A DNA stretch of 11,942 bases from Patescibacteria group bacterium (lineage in GTDB: Bacteria > Patescibacteriota > Minisyncoccia > Minisyncoccales > JAHIOY01): positions 1 through 11,942 of the forward strand of contig JAHIOY010000142.1 of the NCBI GenBank assembly GCA_018894495.1. The letters are read 5' to 3'. Both the position numbers and the translations under genes were made by a program. The notes below the pieces were generated by a model. That model was not told where the DNA came from. It saw only the letters and a program-made list of their open reading frames with translations, and did no database searches. How positions within the stretch are numbered: the first letter of the stretch is position 1; every line of letters begins with the position of its first letter. Below are positions 1-6,425 of the stretch, in pieces.

Positions 1-31
1 CAAAACAATTCCCCAAAAATTAAAAGAATGA
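1..31 (+). CDS. 3' end of an upstream gene (partial)
   Basis: The frame starting at base 2 reads KTIPQKLKE and stops at TGA 29-31. The stop overlaps an ATG at 28-30 (ATGA), the same junction style as other gene pairs here. The tail KLKE-TGA is the segment repeated in the following tandem repeat, so the repeat probably arose by duplication of this gene junction. Too little remains to suggest a function; that it is a real gene end is inferred from the coupled junction. Confidence 0.4.
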   Translation, partial: KTIPQKLKE

Positions 32-94
32 ATTTTTTAATTTCTCCAAAATTAAAAGAATGAATTTTTTAATTTCTCCAAAATTAAAAGAATG
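16..94 (+). repeat. 32-bp tandem repeat, about 2.5 copies
   Basis: Units lie at 16-47 and 48-79 (identical), with a third partial unit at 80-94 running into the hydrolase start codon. Each unit carries TTAAAAGAATGA followed by a T-rich stretch. Because 32 is not a multiple of three, each copy shifts the reading frame by one. The likely origin is replication slippage at the junction between the upstream gene and the hydrolase. Confidence 0.85.
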
Positions 95-95
95 A
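28..95 (+). other. Two overlapping 11-codon mini-ORFs leading into the hydrolase
   Basis: ATG 28 to TGA 63 and ATG 60 to TGA 95 both read MNFLISPKLKE. Each stop overlaps the next ATG as ATGA, at 28-31, 60-63 and 92-95, so the upstream gene, both mini-ORFs and the hydrolase form an unbroken chain of stop/start overlaps. The tandem repeat creates this directly. Whether the peptides are made, or whether ribosomes simply re-initiate along the chain, cannot be told from sequence. No Shine-Dalgarno-like site is visible. Confidence 0.45.
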
Positions 96-844
96 AAACA
101 TTGCTTATTCTTCACGGCTGGCAGAGCTCAAAAGAAAAGTGGCAAGCAGTCAAAGAAAAAATAGAACAATACAACGAGAACAGTTCTCGTTGTATTAGGG
201 TGACAGCGCCTGATTTACCCGGGTTTAAAAAAGAAACCGGACTAACTCATCCCTGGGATTTAGGGGATTATTTGAATTGGCTGGAAAAATTTTCTTCAGA
301 AATTCCCGAACCGTTTTTTTTATTGGGTCACTCTTTCGGCGGCCGTCTGGCTATAAAATTTGCCCTAAGACATCCGGAAAAATTAAATGGTTTAATTTTG
401 GTTGGGACAGCCGGGATAAAGCATAAAAAAACTTCGTTTGAACTTTTTCTTTCAAAAATAGCAAAGATGGGAAATAAATTTTATTTTTTGCCCTTTTTTA
501 GCTTTTTCCGCAAAATTTTTTACCGCTTTATCGTGAGAAAAACCGATTACCTAAAAACAGAAGGGCTATTGAAGGAGACCTTTAAAAAAATAGTCGCCGA
601 GGACTTAACCCCTTTCCTGCCGCAAGTTCAAATTCCCTGTTTGATTATCTGGGGCAAAAACGATAAAATTACTCCCTTAGAAGACGCTAATTTATTAAAG
701 GAAAAAATAAAAAATTCAAGATTAGAAATTTTAGAAAATGTTGGGCATACCCCCTATTTGGAAACCCCTGAAAAATTAGCCGAAATTATTATAAATTTTT
801 TATCCCGCTCTTTCAAAAGGGGCGGGATAAAAGAAAGTTTTTAA
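92..844 (+). CDS. Alpha/beta hydrolase fold protein
   Basis: A 250-residue alpha/beta hydrolase of the usual length. The oxyanion-side motif LLILHGW is at 4-10, the nucleophile elbow GHSFGG puts Ser at 81, the acid is probably Asp191 in IIWGKNDKITP, and the catalytic His is 219 in NVGHTPYLE. A helical cap lies at about 110-175. No signal peptide is seen, so it is probably cytoplasmic. The substrate cannot be deduced; hydrolases of this type include esterases and peptidase-like enzymes. The start is the ATG overlapping the preceding mini-ORF stop. Two palindromic stretches are embedded: one around residues 26-35, where family members normally have a short loop, and one encoding the C-terminal tail after about residue 237. 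It is separated by a 36-bp palindrome from a cell-wall-type operon, which hints at but does not prove an envelope role. Confidence 0.88.
   Translation: MKTLLILHGWQSSKEKWQAVKEKIEQYNENSSRCIRVTAPDLPGFKKETGLTHPWDLGDYLNWLEKFSSEIPEPFFLLGHSFGGRLAIKFALRHPEKLNGLILVGTAGIKHKKTSFELFLSKIAKMGNKFYFLPFFSFFRKIFYRFIVRKTDYLKTEGLLKETFKKIVAEDLTPFLPQVQIPCLIIWGKNDKITPLEDANLLKEKIKNSRLEILENVGHTPYLETPEKLAEIIINFLSRSFKRGGIKESF
168..196 (+). repeat. Perfect 29-bp palindrome inside the hydrolase gene
   Basis: Arms of 14 bp at 168-181 and 183-196 pair perfectly around a single central base at 182. The core ACGAGAACAGTTCTCGT recurs with one change at 2674-2690 in the DegT gene, in the same reading frame (N-E-N-[S/I]-S-R). 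It sits in a loop before the APDLPG strand that is normally short in alpha/beta hydrolases, consistent with an in-frame insertion. Confidence 0.85.
800..830 (+). repeat. Hairpin at the 3' end of the hydrolase gene
   Basis: TTATCCCGC (800-808) pairs with GCGGGATAA (822-830), and the stem extends inward through G-U and A-U pairs to a 3-nt loop at about 814-816. It encodes most of the C-terminal tail SRSFKRGGI, which follows the expected end of the hydrolase fold. It is not followed by an immediate T-tract (the nearest T-runs begin near 838), so a coding palindromic insert is as likely as a terminator. Confidence 0.7.
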
Positions 845-854
845 TGTTTTTCCG

Positions 855-890
855 ATAGCGCATTTTCTACGATCGTAGAAAATGTGTTAT
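855..890 (+). repeat. 36-bp near-perfect palindrome upstream of the MurF-like gene
   Basis: Arms 855-872 and 873-890 are centred on CGATCG. Only two positions deviate (858/887 and 860/885), and both become G-U pairs in plus-strand RNA. The right arm reads, as its complement, ATAACACATTTTCTACGA, nearly identical to the half-site of the palindrome at 6371-6406. It ends 10 bp before the ATG at 901. No T-tract follows, so a standard terminator is unlikely; an operator, an RNA hairpin or a REP/MITE-like element are the options. Confidence 0.9.
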
Positions 891-900
891 TCAATGAATT

Positions 901-2523
901 ATGTCTTTTCTATTTCTATTAAGTTTTTTTTGGTTTATTCGAGAGACCAAAGCAATTTTATTTTGGCTTTATCTCTGGCAATTGAAAGAATATCATATTG
1001 GTCGATTTATTGACCATTTTAGAACCGCCAAAGGGAAGTCACTTCTAATAAATAAACTCATTCTTCTAAAGATTATTATATTTTTTATTTTTCTTTCTCA
1101 AATATTTCTCGGTTCGTCTTTAAACATTGGCTCAGGAATTTTTTTAGAAATATATCCTCCGGATTTCCCATTTTATCGAACAATTTTAGAAATATTAGTT
1201 TCTTCTGCTTTTTTAATCTTATTAATTTTATATTTTCTTGAAGGAATCCGAGCTTTAAGGGATTTTTTTAGAAAAAAATTAAGATTACCTGTCTTTACTA
1301 AAAAAGTTATTGTTTTAGTTAGTGCAGCTTTGTTTTTAGAAATTTTAATTCTTGTTATTGCTTTCCGATTTATTGGATGGGAAATTTTTTGGCTTGCCTT
1401 TTGGCTCTTAATTTTTGATATTTTTACTCCGGCAATTATTTCAGCGATTGTTCTTATTTTTCAACCTTTGGCCATTTTAGGACGAAATCAAATTATCAAA
1501 AAGGCAAAGAAAAAAAGAGAGGAATTCAAGAATCTTTTAGTTGTCGGCATTACTGGTTCTTATGGCAAAACATCAACCAAAGAATTTTTAGCCGCCATTT
1601 TATCAGAAAAATACAGGGTTTTAAAGACTCTTGAGCATCAAAATAGTGAAGTTGGGATTTCCCAATGTATTTTGAATGATTTAAAAGAAGAGCATGAAAT
1701 TTTTGTTTGCGAGATGGGAGCTTACAATCGGGGAGGAATAAAACTGCTTTGCGATATTGTTAAGCCAAAAATTGGTATTTTAACTGGAATAAATGAGCAG
1801 CATATGGCGACTTTTGGCTCACAAGAAAATATAATCAAGACAAAGTTCGAGTTGATTGAAAGTTTGCCGCCAGATGGTGTATCTTTTTTCAACGCGAAAA
1901 ACAAATATTGCTTGGCACTTTATCAGAGGACCCAAATCAAGAAATTTCTTTATGGTCAAGATGTTAAATTAACAGGAATGGAAAACATTGAAGGAGCTAA
2001 AGCAGTTGCTCAAGAGTTAGGAATGAATGAGGAGGAAATTTCAAGGGGTTGCAAGCGTATTGAAAATAAATTTGCCGGAATTCAATTGAAAAAGGGGATT
2101 AATGATTTAAACATTATTGACGCCACTTATTCGGCCAATCCGGACGGAGTGATTTATCATTTGGAATATTTAAAAACTTTTCCGGGCCCCGAAGGAAAGC
2201 CTTCGGCTTCCTACGGGGTAAATAAAAAAGTAATTGTAATGCCTTGTTTGATAGAATTGGGTAGTGCTTCAAAAGAAGTTCACAAAAGAATCGGCAAAAA
2301 AATTGGCGAAGTTTGCTCTCTGGCAATAATTACTACGAAGGATAGATTCAAGGAACTTAAAGAGGGATTTATTGAAGGTGGCGGAAAAGAGGGAAATATT
2401 CTATTTTTGGAAAATCCGAAAATAATTTTTGAAAAAATAAAAAGTTTTTGCAAAAACGGAGATGTTATGCTTTTAGAAGGAAGGTTGCCAAAAAAATTAA
2501 TTGAGTTGTTAATTAAATTATGA
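901..2523 (+). CDS. Membrane-anchored MurF-like Mur ligase family protein
   Basis: A 540-residue protein in two parts. Residues 1 to about 195 are strongly hydrophobic, with probable membrane segments near 54-75, 94-113, 134-157 and 160-190. Residues from about 210 form a Mur ligase: P-loop GITGSYGKTST (216-226), EMGAYNRGGI (271-280), TGINEQHMATFGS (295-307) and IDATYSANPDGV (406-417), followed by the C-terminal domain with VMPCLIELG. These motifs resemble MurF, which adds D-Ala-D-Ala to the UDP-MurNAc-tripeptide. However, the usual MurF N-terminal substrate domain is absent and replaced by membrane helices, and the stretch between about 345 and 385 is shorter than in MurF. It probably ligates an amino acid or peptide to a lipid-linked or membrane-near precursor; the substrate is not known. 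It overlaps the DegT gene by 4 bp (ATGA). A palindromic insert lies at about residues 429-440. Confidence 0.82.
   Translation: MSFLFLLSFFWFIRETKAILFWLYLWQLKEYHIGRFIDHFRTAKGKSLLINKLILLKIIIFFIFLSQIFLGSSLNIGSGIFLEIYPPDFPFYRTILEILVSSAFLILLILYFLEGIRALRDFFRKKLRLPVFTKKVIVLVSAALFLEILILVIAFRFIGWEIFWLAFWLLIFDIFTPAIISAIVLIFQPLAILGRNQIIKKAKKKREEFKNLLVVGITGSYGKTSTKEFLAAILSEKYRVLKTLEHQNSEVGISQCILNDLKEEHEIFVCEMGAYNRGGIKLLCDIVKPKIGILTGINEQHMATFGSQENIIKTKFELIESLPPDGVSFFNAKNKYCLALYQRTQIKKFLYGQDVKLTGMENIEGAKAVAQELGMNEEEISRGCKRIENKFAGIQLKKGINDLNIIDATYSANPDGVIYHLEYLKTFPGPEGKPSASYGVNKKVIVMPCLIELGSASKEVHKRIGKKIGEVCSLAIITTKDRFKELKEGFIEGGGKEGNILFLENPKIIFEKIKSFCKNGDVMLLEGRLPKKLIELLIKL
2187..2218 (+). repeat. 32-nt imperfect palindrome inside the MurF-like gene
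   Basis: CCCCG at 2187-2191 pairs with CGGGG at 2214-2218, and inner AAGCC pairs with GGCTT around a TTC loop, with one mismatch and one bulge. It encodes GPEGKPSASYG (about residues 429-439) between the NPDGV helix and the VIVMPCLIELG strand, where MurF-type proteins normally have only a short turn. GC content is well above the surrounding gene. Confidence 0.75.
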
Positions 2524-3854
2524 AATTTTGTCAAGTTTTAAAACCCGCCCAAATTTTATTCCGTAAAATTTATGAGGGCAAGCCAATTTCAATTTCTTTA
2601 TCTCCAAATACCGAAAAAGATGACATCCTTTTGGCTTTGAAATTAATTTTTCAGCCCCAAAAATGGAAAACAAACGAGAACATTTCTCGTTTAGAAGAGG
2701 AATTGAGAGAGTATTTAGGGGTGAAACATGCGATTTCTTTTAATTCCGGAAGATCGTGTTTAATGGCAATTTTGGAGGCAATGGAAATCAAAGAAGGAGA
2801 TGAAATTTTGCTCCAGGCTTTCACCTGCAATGCGGCAGTAAATCCAATTTTAGATAGAGGCGCAAAACCAATTTTTATAGACATTGATGAGACAATAAAT
2901 ATGGACCCTGATGACTTAAAAAAGAAAATAACCCATTCGGCAAGCTCAGGGCAAGCCTCAAAAATCAAAGTAGTTATGGTTCAGCATAATTTTGGCTGGC
3001 CGGCAAAAATTGATGAAATTTTGAAAATTGCAAGAGAAAATAACTTATTTTTAATTGAAGATTGCGCTCATTCTTTGGGAGCGAAATTTAAGGGAAAACT
3101 TTGCGGTACTTTCGGTGACGCCTCTTTTTTTTCCTTTGGCAGAGATAAAATAATTTCTTCGGTCTTTGGTGGCTTGGCGGCAACCAATAATGAAAAAATA
3201 GGGGAGCGCCTAAGGGAATTTCAGGAAAAATTGGATTTTCCTTCGTATTTTTGGATTTTACAGCAATTATTGCATCCAATTTTGATGAATTACTTAATTT
3301 TGCCCGCTTATGGTTTAAATCAATATTTAGGAAGGGTTATTTTGGGCTTTTGCCACAAACTTTCAATTTTATCAAAAGCCGTCTCTAAAAAAGAAAAAAT
3401 TGGCGGGATTCCGGAACATTTTCCAAAACGTTTTCCAAATGCTTTGGCAATTTTAGCCCTAAATCAATTTAAAAAAATGGAGAAGTTTAACGGACATCGC
3501 AGAAGAATAGCAAATTTGTATGAAATAGAATTAAAAGACGCTGGTTTCGTTTTACCCCTGGCAAAACCTCTTGAGGGCAGAAAACCCGTTTTTATGCGCT
3601 ATCCGATTTTAACCAATAAAAATACGGATGAAATTTTAGAAAAAGCCAGAAAAAGAAAAATTTATTTAGACGATGGCTGGAGAAAAACCCCGCTCGTTCC
3701 ACCGGACACCGAGATTGCGAAAATGGAGTATAATTTAGGCAGTTGCCCTCGGGCAGAAAAAATTGCCAAAAATATTATTAATCTCCCTACCCATATTAAC
3801 ATTTCTCAAAAAGATGCTAAAAGAATTACTAACTTTCTTAAAAATTATGCTTAA
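2520..3854 (+). CDS. DegT/DnrJ/EryC1-family PLP-dependent aminotransferase
   Basis: A 444-residue fold-type I aminotransferase of the sugar-nucleotide aminotransferase family. The cofactor site is visible: SFNSGRSCL (73-81), IEDCAHSLGA (179-188) with Asp181 expected to contact the pyridine nitrogen, and SFFSFGRDKIISS (202-214) with Lys210 the likely Schiff-base lysine. Members usually aminate keto-sugars bound to nucleotides for envelope polysaccharides or modified sugars; the exact substrate cannot be read here. It is longer than typical members (about 370-400) because of an N-terminal extension and two small inserts, around residues 51-57 and 139-147. The start overlaps the MurF-like stop (ATGA) and the end overlaps nadA by 8 bp. 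Being coupled to a Mur ligase suggests work on a cell-wall or surface sugar. Confidence 0.87.
   Translation: MKFCQVLKPAQILFRKIYEGKPISISLSPNTEKDDILLALKLIFQPQKWKTNENISRLEEELREYLGVKHAISFNSGRSCLMAILEAMEIKEGDEILLQAFTCNAAVNPILDRGAKPIFIDIDETINMDPDDLKKKITHSASSGQASKIKVVMVQHNFGWPAKIDEILKIARENNLFLIEDCAHSLGAKFKGKLCGTFGDASFFSFGRDKIISSVFGGLAATNNEKIGERLREFQEKLDFPSYFWILQQLLHPILMNYLILPAYGLNQYLGRVILGFCHKLSILSKAVSKKEKIGGIPEHFPKRFPNALAILALNQFKKMEKFNGHRRRIANLYEIELKDAGFVLPLAKPLEGRKPVFMRYPILTNKNTDEILEKARKRKIYLDDGWRKTPLVPPDTEIAKMEYNLGSCPRAEKIAKNIINLPTHINISQKDAKRITNFLKNYA
2672..2692 (+). repeat. 21-nt palindrome inside the DegT gene
   Basis: AAACGAGAA (2672-2680) and TTCTCGTTT (2684-2692) form a 9-bp stem around CAT. 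The core is the same as the palindrome at 168-196 except for one base, and it is read in the same frame (N-E-N-I-S-R). It lies at the loop before the conserved helix leading to EYLGVKHAI. Confidence 0.75.
2935..2960 (+). repeat. CAAGCTCAGG-type repeat insert in the DegT gene
   Basis: The stretch includes TTCGGCAAGCTCAGGGCAAG, a variant of the widespread cttcgacaagctcagg-type bacterial interspersed repeat; on the other strand it reads as the familiar ACPELAEW-like peptide. In frame it encodes SASSGQAS between the KKKIT helix and the KVVMVQHNFG strand, lengthening a normally short loop by about seven residues. Family membership is from memory of the motif, not a search. Confidence 0.6.
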
Positions 3855-4764
3855 AGAGCAGAATTTAATTAGTGAAATCAAGAAATTAAAGAAAAAGAAA
3901 AAAGCGGTAATTTTAGTTCATAACTATCAATTGCCGGAAATTTATGAAGTGGCTGATTTTATCGGCGATTCTTTGGAATTAAGCAGAAAAGCTGCTGAAA
4001 CAACGGCAAAAGTAATTGTTTTTTGCGGCGTAGATTTTATGGCTGAATCGGCTAAAATTTTAAATCCGGATAAAATGGTTTTGCTGCCGGTTTTGGAAGC
4101 AAAATGTCCAATGGCAGGCCAGGTCTCAATTGAAAAACTGAGAAAACTTCAAAGAAAGCATCCCGAGGCGGCAACGGTTTGCTATATCAATACCACGGCT
4201 GAAACCAAAGCAGTTTGTGATATTTGCTGTACCTCGGCCAATGCGATTAAAATCGTTAACTCCCTTCCCAATAAAAAAATTATTTTCGTCCCCGACAAAA
4301 ACTTGGCTAATTATGTAAGTCGGCGCACAGATAAAGAAATTATTTCTTGGCCGGGGTTTTGTTACGTTCATCAACAATTTAGGGCAGACGAAGTAAAAAA
4401 AGCAAAAGAAATTTTTACCCGGGCTGAAACAATTGCTCATCCCGAATGCCCGCCAGAGGTTATTGATTTGGCGGATTATGTTTGCAGCACCTCTCAAATG
4501 CTTAAGCGGGCAAAAGAAAGCAAGGCAAAAGAATTTATAATTTTGACCGAGGTGGGAATGTTGGAGCGACTAAAACGAGAGGTTCCGGAAAAAAAATTTT
4601 ATTCCGCTCCGGCTAAAATATGCATCCAGCAGAAAAAAAATCGGCTGGAGGCAGTTTATAATTCTTTGCTTTTAGAAAGATATAAAATCAGGTTGTCAGA
4701 AGAAATTAGGAGTAAAGCTAAAAAGGCCCTAACTAAAATGCTGGAAATTTCTTATGGAAAATGA
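3847..4764 (+). CDS. nadA: Quinolinate synthase NadA
   Basis: Condenses iminoaspartate with dihydroxyacetone phosphate to quinolinate in de novo NAD synthesis, using a [4Fe-4S] cluster; cytoplasmic. With the ATG at 3847 the protein is 305 residues, the normal size. An upstream in-frame ATG at 3763 would add 28 residues encoded inside the DegT gene, so it is rejected. The three expected cluster cysteines are present: Cys60 in FCGVDFMAE, Cys201 in HPECPPE and Cys259 in APAKICIQ. Other family motifs are ILVHNYQ, CYINTTAE, CTSANA and the C-terminal RLEAVYNSL. It overlaps DegT by 8 bp and nadB by 11 bp, so it is translated as part of the same operon. No nadC is visible in the window. Confidence 0.95.
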   Translation: MLKEQNLISEIKKLKKKKKAVILVHNYQLPEIYEVADFIGDSLELSRKAAETTAKVIVFCGVDFMAESAKILNPDKMVLLPVLEAKCPMAGQVSIEKLRKLQRKHPEAATVCYINTTAETKAVCDICCTSANAIKIVNSLPNKKIIFVPDKNLANYVSRRTDKEIISWPGFCYVHQQFRADEVKKAKEIFTRAETIAHPECPPEVIDLADYVCSTSQMLKRAKESKAKEFIILTEVGMLERLKREVPEKKFYSAPAKICIQQKKNRLEAVYNSLLLERYKIRLSEEIRSKAKKALTKMLEISYGK

Positions 4765-6322
4765 ATTAGAAACTGAAATTTTAATTATTGGGAGCGGTAT
4801 TTCAGGCCTCACGGCAGCAATTTTTGGGGCAAAAGCCGGTTTTAAAATTGTCATAATTAATCGTTCCACATCGCTTGAAGAATCCAATACTTTTTATGCC
4901 CAAGGAGGGACAATTTACCGCGGCAAAAATGATTCAGCAAAAATGTTAGCCGATGATGTATTTGCTGCCGGAGACCGAATTGGAAATGCCGCCAACATTA
5001 ATATCTTAGCCAAAGAAGGTCCTAAAATTGTTAAAAGTTTTCTTATAGACAGATTGAAAATTCCTTTTTCCGAAGAACCCTCGGGTGAGCTTCATTTTAC
5101 GTTAGAAGGAGGACATTCCCAAAAAAGAATTATTCATATTGGCGATGAAACCGGAAAGTTTATTGAACAATACCTGATTAAGGAATTAAAAAAATATTCT
5201 AATGTCAAAATTTTAACCGGGCATACCGCTATTGACATTATTACTCCTTCGCACCACTCCCCAAAGACACAATTTATTTATCAGCCATTACTGGCAATCG
5301 GGGCTTATGTTTTGGCTCATAATTCAAGAAAAGTTAAAACAATTCTTGCTCAGCAGACAATTTTAGCTTCGGGCGGAGCGGGCTGGCTCTTTCTTCATAC
5401 GACTAATCCCGAAGGCGCCAGAGGCGATGGCATCGCTATTGCTTCAAGAGCCGGAGCCAGAATTATTAATTTAGAATTTATTCAGTTTCATCCCACTTGT
5501 TTTTATTTAAAAGGAGCTCCAAATTTTCTCATTTCTGAGTCGGTCAGGGGAGAGGGAGCGATTCTTTTAAATCAATTTTTAAAGCCATTTATGAAAAAAT
5601 ACAGCCCCCTCGGAGACCTGACGCCGAGAGATGAGGTTTGTCGGGCAATGTATCAAGAAATGTTAAAAACAAGAACTGAGAATTTCTTTTTGGACTTGAC
5701 CCCAATTAAGAAAAAGGGGATTCGCCTCGAGGAACGATTTCCTTTTATCTATCAGCAATGTTTAAAATATGGGTTAGATATTGAGAAAGAACTAATTCCC
5801 GTAATTCCGGCCGCTCATTATACCTGCGGCGGAATTTGGACCGATAGTTTTGGCAAAACCACGATTAAAAATTTGTATGCCATCGGGGAAGCGGCTTGCA
5901 CCGGAATACACGGCGCAAACCGACTAGCCAGCACTTCTTTACTTGAAGGACTGGTTTGGGGCAAAAGATGCCTTGATGACATAAAAGCGCAGAAAAAAGA
6001 GCAAGACCTAAAAAAATTTCAAATCCCGACCTGGATTGACACCGGAATTGAAGAGCCGGATGATGTTTTAATTCTTCAGGATTGGCTCACTATTCGCGCA
6101 ACAATGTGGAATTATGTTGGAGTAGCGAGAAGTCAAAAACGGCTTGGCCGGGCGAGAGAGGACTTAATTTACCTTGAAAACCGAATTGAAAAATTTTATA
6201 AAGAAACGGGGCTCACCGATAATCTTATCGGGTTGCGCAACGGCGTCCGAGTTGCCCGGCTCATTGCCGAAGCGGCTTTAAAAAATAAAAAAAGCCAAGG
6301 TTGCCATTATAGATTGGATTAA
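4754..6322 (+). CDS. nadB: L-aspartate oxidase NadB
   Basis: An FAD-dependent enzyme that oxidises L-aspartate to iminoaspartate, the substrate passed to NadA. It is 522 residues, full length. The N-terminal dinucleotide-binding motif is GSGISG (13-18), followed by NTFYAQGG. Further signatures are LEGGHSQKRIIH, the strand LASGGAG, EFIQFHPTC, SESVRGEGA, IPAAHYTCGGI and ACTGIHGANRLAS with SLLEGLVWG. The C-terminal helical domain, containing MWNYVGVARS, distinguishes L-aspartate oxidases and succinate dehydrogenase flavoproteins from other oxidases; pairing with nadA settles the assignment. The ATG overlaps the end of nadA by 11 bp, with GGAAA a few bases upstream as a weak ribosome site. This is the last gene of the operon that begins with the MurF-like ligase. 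Confidence 0.95.
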   Translation: MENELETEILIIGSGISGLTAAIFGAKAGFKIVIINRSTSLEESNTFYAQGGTIYRGKNDSAKMLADDVFAAGDRIGNAANINILAKEGPKIVKSFLIDRLKIPFSEEPSGELHFTLEGGHSQKRIIHIGDETGKFIEQYLIKELKKYSNVKILTGHTAIDIITPSHHSPKTQFIYQPLLAIGAYVLAHNSRKVKTILAQQTILASGGAGWLFLHTTNPEGARGDGIAIASRAGARIINLEFIQFHPTCFYLKGAPNFLISESVRGEGAILLNQFLKPFMKKYSPLGDLTPRDEVCRAMYQEMLKTRTENFFLDLTPIKKKGIRLEERFPFIYQQCLKYGLDIEKELIPVIPAAHYTCGGIWTDSFGKTTIKNLYAIGEAACTGIHGANRLASTSLLEGLVWGKRCLDDIKAQKKEQDLKKFQIPTWIDTGIEEPDDVLILQDWLTIRATMWNYVGVARSQKRLGRAREDLIYLENRIEKFYKETGLTDNLIGLRNGVRVARLIAEAALKNKKSQGCHYRLD

Positions 6323-6370
6323 TTAAGGCGTTTGAAGACGTTTAACTAACCTTTATTCAACATTTTTGAA

Positions 6371-6406
6371 ATAACACAATTTCTACGATCGTAGAAATTG
6401 TGTTAT
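6371..6406 (+). repeat. 36-bp perfect palindrome upstream of the FemAB-like gene
   Basis: Left half ATAACACAATTTCTACGA (6371-6388) is perfectly complementary to 6389-6406. It has the same length and nearly the same half-site as the palindrome at 855-890. It ends 19 bp before the ATG at 6426. No T-tract follows it. The rest of the intergenic region (6323-6425) holds two CGTTT direct repeats near 6329 and 6339 and no convincing promoter. Confidence 0.93.
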
Positions 6407-6425
6407 CAAGAAGAAAAGAATTAAA

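Noticed and set aside
3763..3846. Longer nadA start giving 28 extra residues
   Set aside because: The extension lies inside the DegT coding region, is low-complexity, and precedes the normal NadA N-terminus at the ATG 3847.
6332..6360. Promoter TTGAAG with TATTCA upstream of the FemAB-like gene
   Set aside because: The -10 match is weak and the sequence AT-rich; not better than chance.
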